12,869 bases of DNA from UBA7672 sp964529555 (GCA_964529555.1 CAZGWV010000095.1:1-12869), one strand, 5' to 3'; counted from the first letter of the stretch, positions 6,779-12,869 are shown. The notes: a model not told the origin generated them from the sequence alone. Made by a program: numbers and translations.

Positions 6779-8053
6779 ATGGACAAGCTCTCGATTCGTG
6801 CGAACGGCCCCCTTGAGGGCAGCATTCCCATTTCCGGCGCAAAGAACTCGGCTCTGAAACTCATGGCCGCCTCGCTCCTTTGCGAGGAGCCGCTGGTTCT
6901 GACGCAGATGCCGAACCTGGCCGACACGCGGTTCATGGCCGAGTTGCTCAAGAATCTCGGCGTCGAGGTGGAGTGGCCCAAGGGCGAGGCGCTGTGCCGG
7001 ATGCACGCGGCGAATATCTCCTCGACCATCGCGCCCTATGATCTCGTTCGGAAGATGCGGGCGACGTTCAACGTGCTCGGGCCGCTGCTCGCGCGCGTCG
7101 GGCATGCGACCGTCTCATTGCCGGGCGGCTGCGCTATCGGCGCCCGTCCGGTGGACTTGCACCTCAAAGCCTTCGAGGCGATGGGGGCCGATATCGTCAT
7201 CGAACAGGGCTATGTGAAAGCGGCGGCGCTGCGCGGCCTCAAGGGTGCGCACATCAATTTCCCCTTCGTGTCGGTTGGCGCGACGGAGCACGCGATGCTG
7301 GCGGCGACGCTGGCCGAGGGGGAGACGATCCTCGAGAACGCCGCCTGCGAGCCGGAGATCGGCGATCTTGCCATATGCCTCAATGCCTGCGGCGCGAAAA
7401 TCTCGGGCTATGGCACGCCAACCATCCGCATCCAGGGCGTCGCAAAGCTGACCGGCGGGCGCCATCAGGTGATTGCCGACAGGATCGAAGCAGGCACGTT
7501 CGCCATCGCTGCGGCGGCGACCGGCGGAAATGTGCTGCTTGAAGGCGCGCGCGCTGAAGACCTCGGCGCGCTTATCGACGGCCTGCGTCAGGCTGGCGTC
7601 ACGGTGGAGCCTGAGGCCCAGGGCATCCGGGTCAAGCGCGACCCGTCGAAGCCGCTGAAGGCCGTGGATATAGATACGCGCCCGCACCCCGGCTTCCCGA
7701 CCGACCTGCAGGCGCAGTTCATGGCGCTTATGACGATCGCGGAAGGAACGAGCACGATCCGCGAGAACATCTTCGAGAACCGATTCATGCACGCCCCGGA
7801 ACTCAGCCGCCTCGGCGCCAATATCGCTGTTCGCGGCAATGAAGCGGTGGTGAAGGGTGTGGGCAAGCTGCACGGAGCGCCCGTCATGGCGACCGATCTG
7901 CGCGCGTCCGTTAGCCTGGTCATCGCCGCGCTGGTGGCGGGAGGAGAGACGGTGGTGAACCGGATTTACCACCTGGACCGGGGCTTTGAGCGGCTGGAAG
8001 AGAAGCTGGGACGCTGTGGGGCCAGGATCGAGCGCCAGGGCGATTCCGCCTGA
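6779..8053 (+). CDS. murA: UDP-N-acetylglucosamine 1-carboxyvinyltransferase MurA
   Basis: MurA transfers enolpyruvate from PEP to UDP-GlcNAc, the first committed step of peptidoglycan synthesis, in the cytoplasm. The 424 residues match the family length (about 420). SGAKNSAL holds the substrate-binding K22 and N23. The catalytic cysteine is C118 in LPGGCAIGARPVDLH, so the enzyme should be fosfomycin-sensitive (inference; Cys-to-Asp variants are the resistant ones). The general base is D309 in PGFPTDLQAQ. The end has DLRASVSLVIAALVAGG with the conserved arginine. The start ATG 6779 fits the usual N-terminus (MDKLSIRANGPLEG), but there is no Shine-Dalgarno sequence, only ATAAACGTGCTTC before it. 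The protein is complete, with no missing key residue. Confidence 0.97.
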   Translation: MDKLSIRANGPLEGSIPISGAKNSALKLMAASLLCEEPLVLTQMPNLADTRFMAELLKNLGVEVEWPKGEALCRMHAANISSTIAPYDLVRKMRATFNVLGPLLARVGHATVSLPGGCAIGARPVDLHLKAFEAMGADIVIEQGYVKAAALRGLKGAHINFPFVSVGATEHAMLAATLAEGETILENAACEPEIGDLAICLNACGAKISGYGTPTIRIQGVAKLTGGRHQVIADRIEAGTFAIAAAATGGNVLLEGARAEDLGALIDGLRQAGVTVEPEAQGIRVKRDPSKPLKAVDIDTRPHPGFPTDLQAQFMALMTIAEGTSTIRENIFENRFMHAPELSRLGANIAVRGNEAVVKGVGKLHGAPVMATDLRASVSLVIAALVAGGETVVNRIYHLDRGFERLEEKLGRCGARIERQGDSA

Positions 8054-8066
8054 TTTTGCGGCATCG

Positions 8067-8134
8067 GACCAGGCGACCGGACGCGCTGGAGCCTTGCGCG
8101 TTTCTGGTCTAGGTGGGGGCTGAGCCGGACCACC
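8067..8134 (+). other. Two successive stem-loops between murA and the DUF2948 gene
   Basis: Structure one has an outer stem GACCAG (8067-8072) with CTGGTC (8104-8109) and an inner stem ACGCGC (8081-8086) with GCGCGT (8096-8101). Structure two has an outer stem GGTGG (8112-8116) with CCACC (8130-8134) and an inner stem GGC/GCC (8118-8120, 8124-8126). The second ends directly before GGGAAG, the probable ribosome-binding site of the next gene. No long T stretch follows either. They may act as a murA terminator, a processing site or a translational control element. Seen by eye; no folding energies calculated. Confidence 0.4.
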
Positions 8135-8147
8135 GGGAAGACGCCCA

Positions 8148-8609
8148 ATGGCTGTGGAAAATCTTATGGCGGGAAGCGCCCTGAAGTTGCTGGCAGAGGA
8201 CGGCGATGGTCTCGCGATCATTGCGGCGGCCGTGCAGGACAGCCTCGTGAAGCCGCAGGACATCAAGTTCGACGCCCGTTCGCGGACGTTCGGGCTGGAG
8301 ATCAATCGTTTCCAGTGGGAGCGCGCGGGCAAACGGATGCCGTTCTTCCGCTCGCGCGCGGTGCTGGGCATCACTGCGGTGGAAAGCGTGCGCAGCCGCG
8401 CCGTTTCGCGGAGTGTGGATGCTGTTCATGCGCTGATCGATATTCGCTTCGCGCCCGATGCAGAGCCGCCTGGCGGAACGATCACGCTGGTCTTCGCCGG
8501 CGAGACGCAGATCGAGTTGAAGGTCGAGTGTGTCGATCTCACGCTTGCCGATCTGGGACCGGCATGGCCGACGCGGCGCAAGCCTGACCACGAGAAGAAG
8601 CGGCCATGA
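8148..8609 (+). CDS. DUF2948 family protein
   Basis: This 153-residue protein matches the DUF2948 family, a domain of unknown function found almost only in alphaproteobacteria next to hisD. Family features visible are LKLLAEDGDGLAIIAAAVQD near the N-terminus, then DIKFDARSRTFGLEINRFQWE, an arginine-rich stretch FRSRAVLGITAVESVRSR, and a C-terminal part with FAGETQIELKVECVDLTLAD, then PAWPTRRKPDH. It has no signal peptide, membrane helix or recognised catalytic motif and should be cytoplasmic. ATG 8148 has GGGAAG at 8135-8140. A second in-frame ATG at 8166 would start closer to the family core (LKLLAED). Its stop overlaps the hisD start (ATGA), so it is probably co-translated with hisD. A role in histidine synthesis is only guilt by association. 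Confidence 0.88.
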   Translation: MAVENLMAGSALKLLAEDGDGLAIIAAAVQDSLVKPQDIKFDARSRTFGLEINRFQWERAGKRMPFFRSRAVLGITAVESVRSRAVSRSVDAVHALIDIRFAPDAEPPGGTITLVFAGETQIELKVECVDLTLADLGPAWPTRRKPDHEKKRP

Positions 8610-9907
8610 TCATGCGTCGCTTCGATGCTCAAGCGCCGGGCTTCACGGAAGCCTTTGCGCAATTCCTCTCCCTAAGGCGGGCGCAGGGCTCCGAAGACAT
8701 TTATGCGTCGGCTTCGGCGATCGTGCGCGACGTGCGTAAGCAGGGCGGGGCTGCGGTTGCATCCTACACCGAGCGGTTCGATCGTCTGCGGGTGGATGCA
8801 GACGGCCTCCAGGCCGAAGGACTTGATATCGAGCGGCTGGCCGGGGCTTGCCCGCAGGATGTTCGCGATGCGCTGGATTTCGCGGCCAAGCGGATCGAGG
8901 CTTACCACGCGCAGCAGAAACCCAAGGATCACAGCTTCGAAGATGGTCACGGGCTGGAGCTTGGCTGGCGCTGGAGCCCGGTGGACGCTGTCGGCGTCTA
9001 TGTTCCGGGCGGGCGGGCGAGCTATCCAAGTTCGGTTCTGATGAATGTCGTGCCGGCAAAGGCTGCGGGCGTTCGGCGTATCGTCATGGCCGCCCCGGCG
9101 CCGGGCGGGGAGCTAAATCCGGCGGTGGCCTATGCGGCCGTGCGCGCAGGCGTCACGGAATTCTATCCGATCGGCGGAGCGCAGGCTGTAGCGGCGCTCG
9201 CTTACGGGGCAGGGCGCCTCAAGCCCGTCGACAAGATCGTCGGGCCCGGAAATGCATGGGTTGCGGCGGCTAAACGTATCGTGTTCGGCGATGTCGGCAT
9301 CGACACGATTGCAGGGCCGTCCGAGATCACCGTCGTGGCCGACAATCAGATCGATCCTGCGTGGATCGCTGCGGATTTGCTGTCGCAGGCGGAGCATGAT
9401 CCGTTGGCGCAATCTATCCTCGTTACGGACGATGCGGATTATGCTGCGCGTGTATGGGCTGCCGCCGAAGCCCAGATACCGAGACTGTCGACGGCGAAGG
9501 CGACGGAGGAATCCTGGCGCAACTTTGCGGCAGTCGTGATCGCGCCGTTGTCGATGGCGGCCGAGATCGTGAACCAGATTGCGCCGGAGCATGTCGAGCT
9601 GGCAGTGGCCGATCCCGACGCGATCGCGAAGGATATTCGCCACTCGGGCGCGATTTTCCTGGGGCGTTGGGCGCCGGAAGCGTTGGGCGATTATGTCACC
9701 GGCTCCAACCATGTTCTGCCTACTTCGGGGGCCGCGCGTTTTGCATCGGGCCTGTCCGTGCTCGATTTTATGAAGCGCACGTCCGTGCAGCGCATTACCG
9801 AAGCAGGCTTCCGTCATCTTGCAGCAGCAGCTGAAACGCTGGCTGCGTGCGAGGGATTGCCGGCGCATGGTCTGTCGGTTCGCATCCGGCGAGGTGACGC
9901 CGAATGA
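8606..9907 (+). CDS. hisD: Histidinol dehydrogenase HisD
   Basis: HisD carries out the last two steps of histidine synthesis, oxidising L-histidinol to L-histidine with two NAD+; it is zinc-dependent. The 433 residues match the family (about 430). The signature region includes VGVYVPGGRASYPSSVLMN and the NAD-binding GPGNAWVAAAKR. Catalytic and metal residues are all present: Q261 and H264 in QAEHDP (zinc ligands), E328-H329 in APEHVEL (acid-base pair), D362 in GDYVTGSNHVLPT, and H421 in EGLPAHGLS. ATG 8606 overlaps the DUF2948 stop by four bases; ATG 8612 is an alternative start two codons later. The rest of the his operon is not in the window; hisD scattered from other his genes is common in alphaproteobacteria. 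Its stop overlaps the next gene (ATGA). Confidence 0.97.
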   Translation: MIMRRFDAQAPGFTEAFAQFLSLRRAQGSEDIYASASAIVRDVRKQGGAAVASYTERFDRLRVDADGLQAEGLDIERLAGACPQDVRDALDFAAKRIEAYHAQQKPKDHSFEDGHGLELGWRWSPVDAVGVYVPGGRASYPSSVLMNVVPAKAAGVRRIVMAAPAPGGELNPAVAYAAVRAGVTEFYPIGGAQAVAALAYGAGRLKPVDKIVGPGNAWVAAAKRIVFGDVGIDTIAGPSEITVVADNQIDPAWIAADLLSQAEHDPLAQSILVTDDADYAARVWAAAEAQIPRLSTAKATEESWRNFAAVVIAPLSMAAEIVNQIAPEHVELAVADPDAIAKDIRHSGAIFLGRWAPEALGDYVTGSNHVLPTSGAARFASGLSVLDFMKRTSVQRITEAGFRHLAAAAETLAACEGLPAHGLSVRIRRGDAE

Positions 9908-10383
9908 GTGCGGACAATCGCGCCCGCATCGTGTCGATAGAGATCGACGAGAAGAGCCTCGCTGCGGCGGGGTCTGATGCCGATCACGAGCGCAAGGTTG
10001 CGATCTTCGACCTGATCGAGGGCAACACCTTCCGCGTTGTCGGCCATGATGGCGGGCCCTACAACGTCGTGCTGTCGCTCGCCGACAACCGGCTGGTGTT
10101 CGACATCAGCGAGGCGGATGGCTCGCCGGTGCGCAAGCTGCTGCTGTCGCTGACGGCGCTGCGGCGGGTGATCAAGGACTATTTTTTGATTTGCGACAGC
10201 TATTACGACGCGATCCGCAGCGCGACGCCGTCGCATATCGAAGCGATCGATATGGGGCGGCGGGGGTTGCATAATGAGGGATCGCAGGTTTTGACGGAAA
10301 GGCTGGCGGAGAAGGCCGAGGTGGACTTCGACACGGCCCGGCGGCTGTTCACGCTGGTCTGTGCGCTGCACGCAAGGAACTGA
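9904..10383 (+). CDS. UPF0262 family protein
   Basis: This 159-residue protein belongs to UPF0262, a family of unknown function confined to alphaproteobacteria and commonly found just after hisD. Recognisable family segments are IVSIEIDEKSL at the start, HERKVAIFDLIEGN in the middle, FRVVGHDGGPYNVVLSLADN, then LLLSLTALRRVIKDYFLICDSYYDAIRSATP and IEAIDMGRRGLHNEGSQVL. It is predicted cytoplasmic, with no membrane segment or recognised catalytic motif. Start ATG 9904 shares four bases with the hisD stop, which fits translational coupling in a DUF2948-hisD-UPF0262 operon. In rhizobia, as I recall it, a low-molecular-weight phosphotyrosine phosphatase gene often sits between this gene and infA; there is no room for one here (81-base gap). 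Confidence 0.9.
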   Translation: MSADNRARIVSIEIDEKSLAAAGSDADHERKVAIFDLIEGNTFRVVGHDGGPYNVVLSLADNRLVFDISEADGSPVRKLLLSLTALRRVIKDYFLICDSYYDAIRSATPSHIEAIDMGRRGLHNEGSQVLTERLAEKAEVDFDTARRLFTLVCALHARN

Positions 10384-10397
10384 TTCCATAGGGAATC
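10382..10397 (+). other. Inverted repeat at the end of the UPF0262 gene
   Basis: GATTCC (10382-10387) and GGAATC (10392-10397) form a perfect six-base inverted repeat around ATAG, beginning within the UPF0262 stop codon. No T run follows. It could be a weak terminator or an operator for the infA promoter just downstream. Confidence 0.35.
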
Positions 10398-10425
10398 GAC
10401 GAATCCGCGGGAAACCGTGTATATG
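10396..10425 (+). promoter_or_regulatory. Candidate infA promoter
   Basis: TCGACG (10396-10401) and TATATG (10420-10425) lie 18 bases apart; the overlapping GTATAT gives 17. Each box matches about four of six consensus positions. Transcription would begin near 10432, leaving a leader of roughly 33 bases before infA. Confidence 0.35.
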
Positions 10426-10428
10426 GGC

Positions 10429-10449
10429 GCCGCAAGATACGGCTGCGGC
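10429..10449 (+). other. Hairpin in the infA leader
   Basis: GCCGCA (10429-10434) pairs with TGCGGC (10444-10449) around a nine-base loop. It ends five bases before the AGGGAG ribosome-binding site of infA (10455-10460), so it could affect initiation. No known regulator is implied. Confidence 0.3.
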
Positions 10450-10464
10450 CGAAAAGGGAGTTGC

Positions 10465-10683
10465 ATGGCGAAGGAAGAACTTATCGAGTTCGAAGGCACG
10501 ATCGTGGAGTTGCTCCCGAACGCAACGTTCCGCGTAAAGCTGGCGAACGATCACGAGATTATTGGTCATACGGCCGGAAAAATGCGGAAAAACCGCATCC
10601 GCGTCCTGACGGGCGACAAGGTGCTGGTCGAGATGACGCCCTATGATCTGACCAAGGGACGCATCACCTATCGGTTCAAGTGA
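10465..10683 (+). CDS. infA: Translation initiation factor IF-1
   Basis: IF-1 is a 72-residue S1/OB-fold protein that occupies the A site of the 30S subunit during initiation. The product starts MAKEELIEFEGTIVELLPN and continues with FRVKLANDHEIIGHTAGKMR, ending LTKGRITYRFK, all highly conserved in IF-1. The length is exactly typical. ATG 10465 is preferred over the upstream GTG 10417 because it gives the canonical N-terminus and has AGGGAG at 10455-10460; the 16 extra upstream codons cover the putative promoter and leader hairpin. The stop TGA overlaps the GTG start of maf by two bases of each codon (GTGA). IF-1 is essential, so expression of the downstream maf, RNase-like and yacG genes is likely tied to growth. 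Confidence 0.97.
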   Translation: MAKEELIEFEGTIVELLPNATFRVKLANDHEIIGHTAGKMRKNRIRVLTGDKVLVEMTPYDLTKGRITYRFK

Positions 10684-11309
10684 GCAGCGCGGCTTCGGAC
10701 GCATCTCACGGCGCCCCCCGGCTTGTGCTTGCCAGCGCCAGCCCGCGCCGCCTTGCCCTGCTCAAGCAGATAGGCGTTACGCCGGACGAGGTCGTCCCGG
10801 CGGAAATGGATGAATCGCCCTTGCGGGACGAGCGCCCACGGCAACTTGCCGTGCGCCTTGCTGTCGAAAAGGGCCGGTCGGTTTCGGCGCAGGTAGGCGC
10901 GGCATTCCTGCTATCGGCGGACACGGTCGTAGCGATCGGGCGGCGGATGCTGCCGAAGGCCGAGACCGAGGCCGAGGCGCTGGCCTGCCTCGAGCGGCTG
11001 TCGGGCCGCAGCCATGACGTGCTGACCGCCATCGCCGTGCGGGCGCCGGACGGCCGGACGGCGCAGCGGCTGGTCGAGAGCCGGGTCACGTTCAAACGGC
11101 TGTCGCTGCTCGAGACGAAGGCTTACATCGCCAGCGGCGAGTGGCGCGGCAAGGCCGGAGGCTACGGTATCCAGGGCCTGGCCGGCGCGTTCGTCTCGCA
11201 CATCGCCGGCTCATACTCCGCCATTGTCGGCCTGCCGCTGCATGAGACAGCGGCGCTCCTCGAAGGGCTCGGCTATCCGGTCGTGCGCCGCTGGGAAGCG
11301 GGGGCGTGA
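10680..11309 (+). CDS. maf: Maf family nucleoside triphosphate pyrophosphatase (YhdE-like)
   Basis: Maf proteins hydrolyse non-canonical or excess nucleoside triphosphates to monophosphates and pyrophosphate and can affect septation. The 209-residue protein has the N-terminal SASPRR motif (S19-R24), a conserved lysine K64 in VEKGRS, and the catalytic aspartate D81 in SADTVVAIG. KAGGYGIQG (K158-G166) is typical of the YhdE branch (dTTP/UTP pyrophosphatases). VGLPL near the end is also conserved. The N-terminus is about ten residues longer than in most homologues; the first residues (SSAASDASHGA) look disordered. The start is GTG 10680, overlapping the infA stop (GTGA), with no Shine-Dalgarno needed if coupled. 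Substrate class is inferred from motif similarity, not proven. The 3' end overlaps the next gene by four bases (GTGA). Confidence 0.93.
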   Translation: MSSAASDASHGAPRLVLASASPRRLALLKQIGVTPDEVVPAEMDESPLRDERPRQLAVRLAVEKGRSVSAQVGAAFLLSADTVVAIGRRMLPKAETEAEALACLERLSGRSHDVLTAIAVRAPDGRTAQRLVESRVTFKRLSLLETKAYIASGEWRGKAGGYGIQGLAGAFVSHIAGSYSAIVGLPLHETAALLEGLGYPVVRRWEAGA

Positions 11310-12367
11310 GAGCGCGGCTGTGCATCGACGCTGCCGTGGGCGAGCAACGCCGCGCGTTGCTGGATGCGGACGGCAGGCCATTCCGCATCGATATCGAACG
11401 CTGGAGCGAACGCGGTGTGCGTGTGCGTCTCGACGATATCTGGTGGGGACGTGTGCGGGCGCGGATGCCGGGCGATCGCGGCTGGTTTGTCGATCTTGGC
11501 GGCGGGCGTGAGGGCGTCGTCGAGCCGACGCGCGCGGCGTCTATCGTCGAAGGCGCTATGCTGGCGTTCCGCGTGAAGTCGGAACCGTGGGCCGACAAGA
11601 ACGCCGTGTTGAGCCTTGCGGACATGCCGTCCAGCGTTGCTGCGCCCGCCACTCCGCAACGGCGCCAGACGGCATCCGACGATCCATTTCTGCGCGGCGT
11701 CGATGTGATCGAGACGCGGGAAGGCGCTGAGGCGCGGCGCGAGATCGACGACGCGATAGAGCAGGCGAGCGCTGCCAGTATTGCGCTCCCCGGCGGTGGC
11801 GATATTGCGGTGGACGTCACGCGCGGTCTTACAGCTATCGATGTCGATGCCGGTTCGCGCGTTGCGGAACAGAATGCCGGCGCGTTTGCGCTCAACCTGA
11901 ATCTCGCGGCGGCGAAGGAGGCTGCGCGTCAGGTTTCGCTGCGGGGCATCGCCGGCCTGCTCGCTATCGACTTCGTGCGCATGGAGGCGCGGCGCGAGCA
12001 GCGCGCGGTGGTCGAGCAATTCAGGCAGTCGTTGGCCCAGCATCTGGGCCGCGCAAGCGAAGTGCTTGAACTGTCGGGACTCGGCCTGTGCGAGGCGGCG
12101 ATTGCACGTCGCGCGCGTCCGCTGGCGGATGCGCTGGGGGCTGCGCCCGACGAGCGCGAGGCGCTGGATGCGCTACGCACGATCGAGAGCGTGGGGCAGG
12201 CGGCCCGCGCCGCCCGCATCCAGGCGCGCGTCTCCACGGCGGCCAAGGCCTGGCTCGACCGCAATGTGATTGACTGGCAGCCGGCTCTGGCCGACCGCAT
12301 TGGCCGGCGTTGGACCCTTGAGGCTGTCGAAGGCCGCAAGGGGCCGCCCGAAGTGTGGAGCGTCTGA
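11306..12367 (+). CDS. Short ribonuclease E/G family protein
   Basis: This 353-residue protein is homologous to the catalytic part of RNase E/G, endoribonucleases of rRNA maturation and mRNA decay. The N-terminal part (about 40-105) looks like a reduced S1 domain (WGRVRARMPGDRGWFVDLG). The DNase I-like core reads GGDIAVDVTRGLTAIDVDAGS and later GIAGLLAIDF. D179 and D222 align with the magnesium-binding D303 and D346 of E. coli RNase E, with the same 43-residue spacing. The residue matching N305 is aspartate here (D181). The CPxC zinc-link of RNase E/G is absent and only one cysteine lies in the C-terminal half, so the usual tetramer is unlikely. It is much shorter than RNase G (about 489). 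This truncated form next to maf and yacG recurs in alphaproteobacteria, so it is probably a real paralogue and not a fragment. Start GTG 11306 overlaps maf. Activity is unproven. Confidence 0.85.
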   Translation: MRARLCIDAAVGEQRRALLDADGRPFRIDIERWSERGVRVRLDDIWWGRVRARMPGDRGWFVDLGGGREGVVEPTRAASIVEGAMLAFRVKSEPWADKNAVLSLADMPSSVAAPATPQRRQTASDDPFLRGVDVIETREGAEARREIDDAIEQASAASIALPGGGDIAVDVTRGLTAIDVDAGSRVAEQNAGAFALNLNLAAAKEAARQVSLRGIAGLLAIDFVRMEARREQRAVVEQFRQSLAQHLGRASEVLELSGLGLCEAAIARRARPLADALGAAPDEREALDALRTIESVGQAARAARIQARVSTAAKAWLDRNVIDWQPALADRIGRRWTLEAVEGRKGPPEVWSV

Positions 12368-12585
12368 TGACCTGTCCGATCTGCGACAAGCCGGCCGACA
12401 AGACGCTCCGGCCGTTTTGCAGCCGGCGCTGCGCCGATATCGACCTGTCGCGCTGGCTCAAGGGCGGTTACGCCATTCCGGGCGCGCCCTCGGGCGAGGA
12501 AGACGACGCAATGGCTGTGGATGACACGAACCCCCTTGAAAACAGGGGTTTCAGGAAGTCGGACAAAGGCATGGACAGGGAATAG
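12367..12585 (+). CDS. yacG: DNA gyrase inhibitor YacG (zinc-binding)
   Basis: YacG is a small zinc protein that binds GyrB and inhibits DNA gyrase in E. coli. The 72-residue product has the zinc motif C3-x2-C6-x11-C18-x3-C22 and the family segment RPFCSRRCADIDLSRWLKG, followed by YAIPG. The spacing of 11 between cysteine pairs is shorter than in E. coli YacG (15) and appears usual for alphaproteobacteria. The C-terminal tail is acidic then basic and probably disordered. ATG 12367 overlaps the preceding stop (TGATG) and has GGAG at 12357-12360; GTG 12355 is an in-frame alternative adding four residues. It ends the infA-maf-RNase-yacG block. Its last bases contain a promoter-like sequence for tRNA-Phe. 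Confidence 0.92.
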   Translation: MTCPICDKPADKTLRPFCSRRCADIDLSRWLKGGYAIPGAPSGEEDDAMAVDDTNPLENRGFRKSDKGMDRE

Positions 12586-12600
12586 CGCTTTCCCTATACA
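12572..12600 (+). promoter_or_regulatory. Probable tRNA-Phe promoter
   Basis: TGGACA (12572-12577) matches five of six bases of the -35 consensus, and TATACA (12595-12600) matches TATA of the -10 box; the spacer is 17. Transcription would start near 12607, about 20 bases before the mature tRNA. The -35 lies inside the last codons of yacG. This is the best promoter match I see in the window. Confidence 0.55.
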
Positions 12601-12628
12601 TCGCGGCCTCATCGCTTTCCGGCGGTAA

Positions 12629-12704
12629 GCCCAGGTAGCTCAGTTGGTAGAGCAGCGGATTGAAAATCCGCGTGTCGCTGGTTCGATTCCGGCCCTGGGC
12701 ACCA
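12629..12704 (+). tRNA. tRNA-Phe (anticodon GAA)
   Basis: A complete 76-base cloverleaf with encoded CCA (12702-12704). The acceptor GCCCAGG pairs with CCTGGGC, with discriminator A. The D arm is GCTC-AGTTGGTA-GAGC. The anticodon stem GCGGA/TCCGC encloses TTGAAAA, giving anticodon GAA. The variable loop is GTGTC. The T arm is GCTGG-TTCGATT-CCGGC with one G-U pair. It follows yacG, an arrangement seen in other alphaproteobacteria. No T-rich terminator is evident in the 22 bases to the convergent gene. Confidence 0.97.
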
Positions 12705-12726
12705 TCCGGCCCGATGACCCACTCTC

Positions 12727-12869
12727 TCAAATTGGAATCAGGCCGACGCGCTGGAGCGTCCAGAACGCGCCTATGGCTGCGATCAGAGCGGCCACGGGGA
12801 TGACGAAGGCTGGGCGATAGAGTCCCGGCTTCTTCGCCGCGCGCAGGGTGACGAGCACTAGAGCCGCGA
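12727..12869 (-). CDS. C-terminal end of a membrane protein (partial, runs off window)
   Basis: On the minus strand a frame is open from the window edge to a TGA at 12729-12727, giving 46 residues. It reads as a hydrophobic segment (AALVLVTL), a short basic loop (RAAKKPGLYRP), a second hydrophobic segment (FVIPVAALIAAIGAFWTLQ) and a short end RVGLIPI. This is the pattern of the last two helices of a multi-pass inner-membrane protein with the positive loop in the cytoplasm. The IGAFWTLQR ending faintly recalls the C-terminus of HupE/UreJ-type transporters, but that is a guess from a few residues. It converges on tRNA-Phe, so it is a separate transcription unit. The rest of the gene lies outside the window. 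Confidence 0.6.
   Translation of the reverse strand, partial: AALVLVTLRAAKKPGLYRPAFVIPVAALIAAIGAFWTLQRVGLIPI

Noticed and set aside
7115..8374. Minus-strand ORF of 419 residues opposite murA and DUF2948
   Set aside because: Antisense shadow of two well-supported genes; the translation resembles no family.
9814..10704. Minus-strand ORF of 296 residues opposite UPF0262 and infA
   Set aside because: Antisense shadow; overlaps the certain infA and UPF0262 genes and has no domain.
12534..12555. Bulged inverted repeat CCTTGAAA / TTTCAGG near the yacG end
   Set aside because: It lies inside coding sequence with a short, bulged stem and no T run, so it is not supported as a terminator.

Overview
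This is a GC-rich chromosomal window from an alphaproteobacterium. It holds conserved core genes, not an accessory island. The pointers are the ntrY-ntrX-hfq-hflX order, an alphaproteobacterial-type Hfq, and the run murA - DUF2948 - hisD - UPF0262 - infA - maf - RNase E/G-like - yacG - tRNA-Phe. DUF2948 and UPF0262 are essentially alphaproteobacterial families. A Caulobacterales/Hyphomonadaceae-like lineage is plausible, but genus cannot be read from this stretch.

Layout. (1) 1-842: the C-terminal part of gatB, followed by a terminator-like region. (2) 1038-6385: ntrY and ntrX, which share one base, then a 159-base gap with two neat stem-loops, then hfq and hflX, which are separated only by the hfq stop codon and lie in the same frame. 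(3) 6393-6467: tRNA-Thr(GGT) on the minus strand, running toward hflX. (4) 6553-8053: a small basic protein gene and murA; murA has a promoter-like sequence placed so that its mRNA could be leaderless. (5) 8054-8147: a structured gap. (6) 8148-10383: DUF2948, hisD and UPF0262, joined by 4-base ATGA overlaps. (7) 10465-12585: infA, maf, a short RNase E/G homologue and yacG, each overlapping the next by 1-4 bases. (8) 12629-12704: tRNA-Phe(GAA), with a good promoter inside the end of yacG. (9) 12727-12869: the C-terminus of a minus-strand membrane protein that runs off the window.

How the genes work together. The NtrYX two-component pair sits beside the RNA chaperone Hfq and the ribosome-associated GTPase HflX, giving a signalling and post-transcriptional regulation block. 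MurA starts peptidoglycan synthesis and HisD ends histidine synthesis. The last cluster couples initiation factor IF1 with a house-cleaning nucleotide pyrophosphatase, an RNase E/G-type protein and the gyrase inhibitor YacG.

I found no convincing undescribed system. There is no mobile element, CRISPR array, toxin-antitoxin pair, defence cluster or biosynthetic cluster. The points worth a second look are modest: an NtrX without the GAFTGA loop, a short RNase E/G with a changed metal-site residue and no zinc-link cysteines, an extended loop in Hfq, stem-loops before hfq and after murA, a possibly leaderless murA, and an anticodon-stem mismatch in tRNA-Thr.
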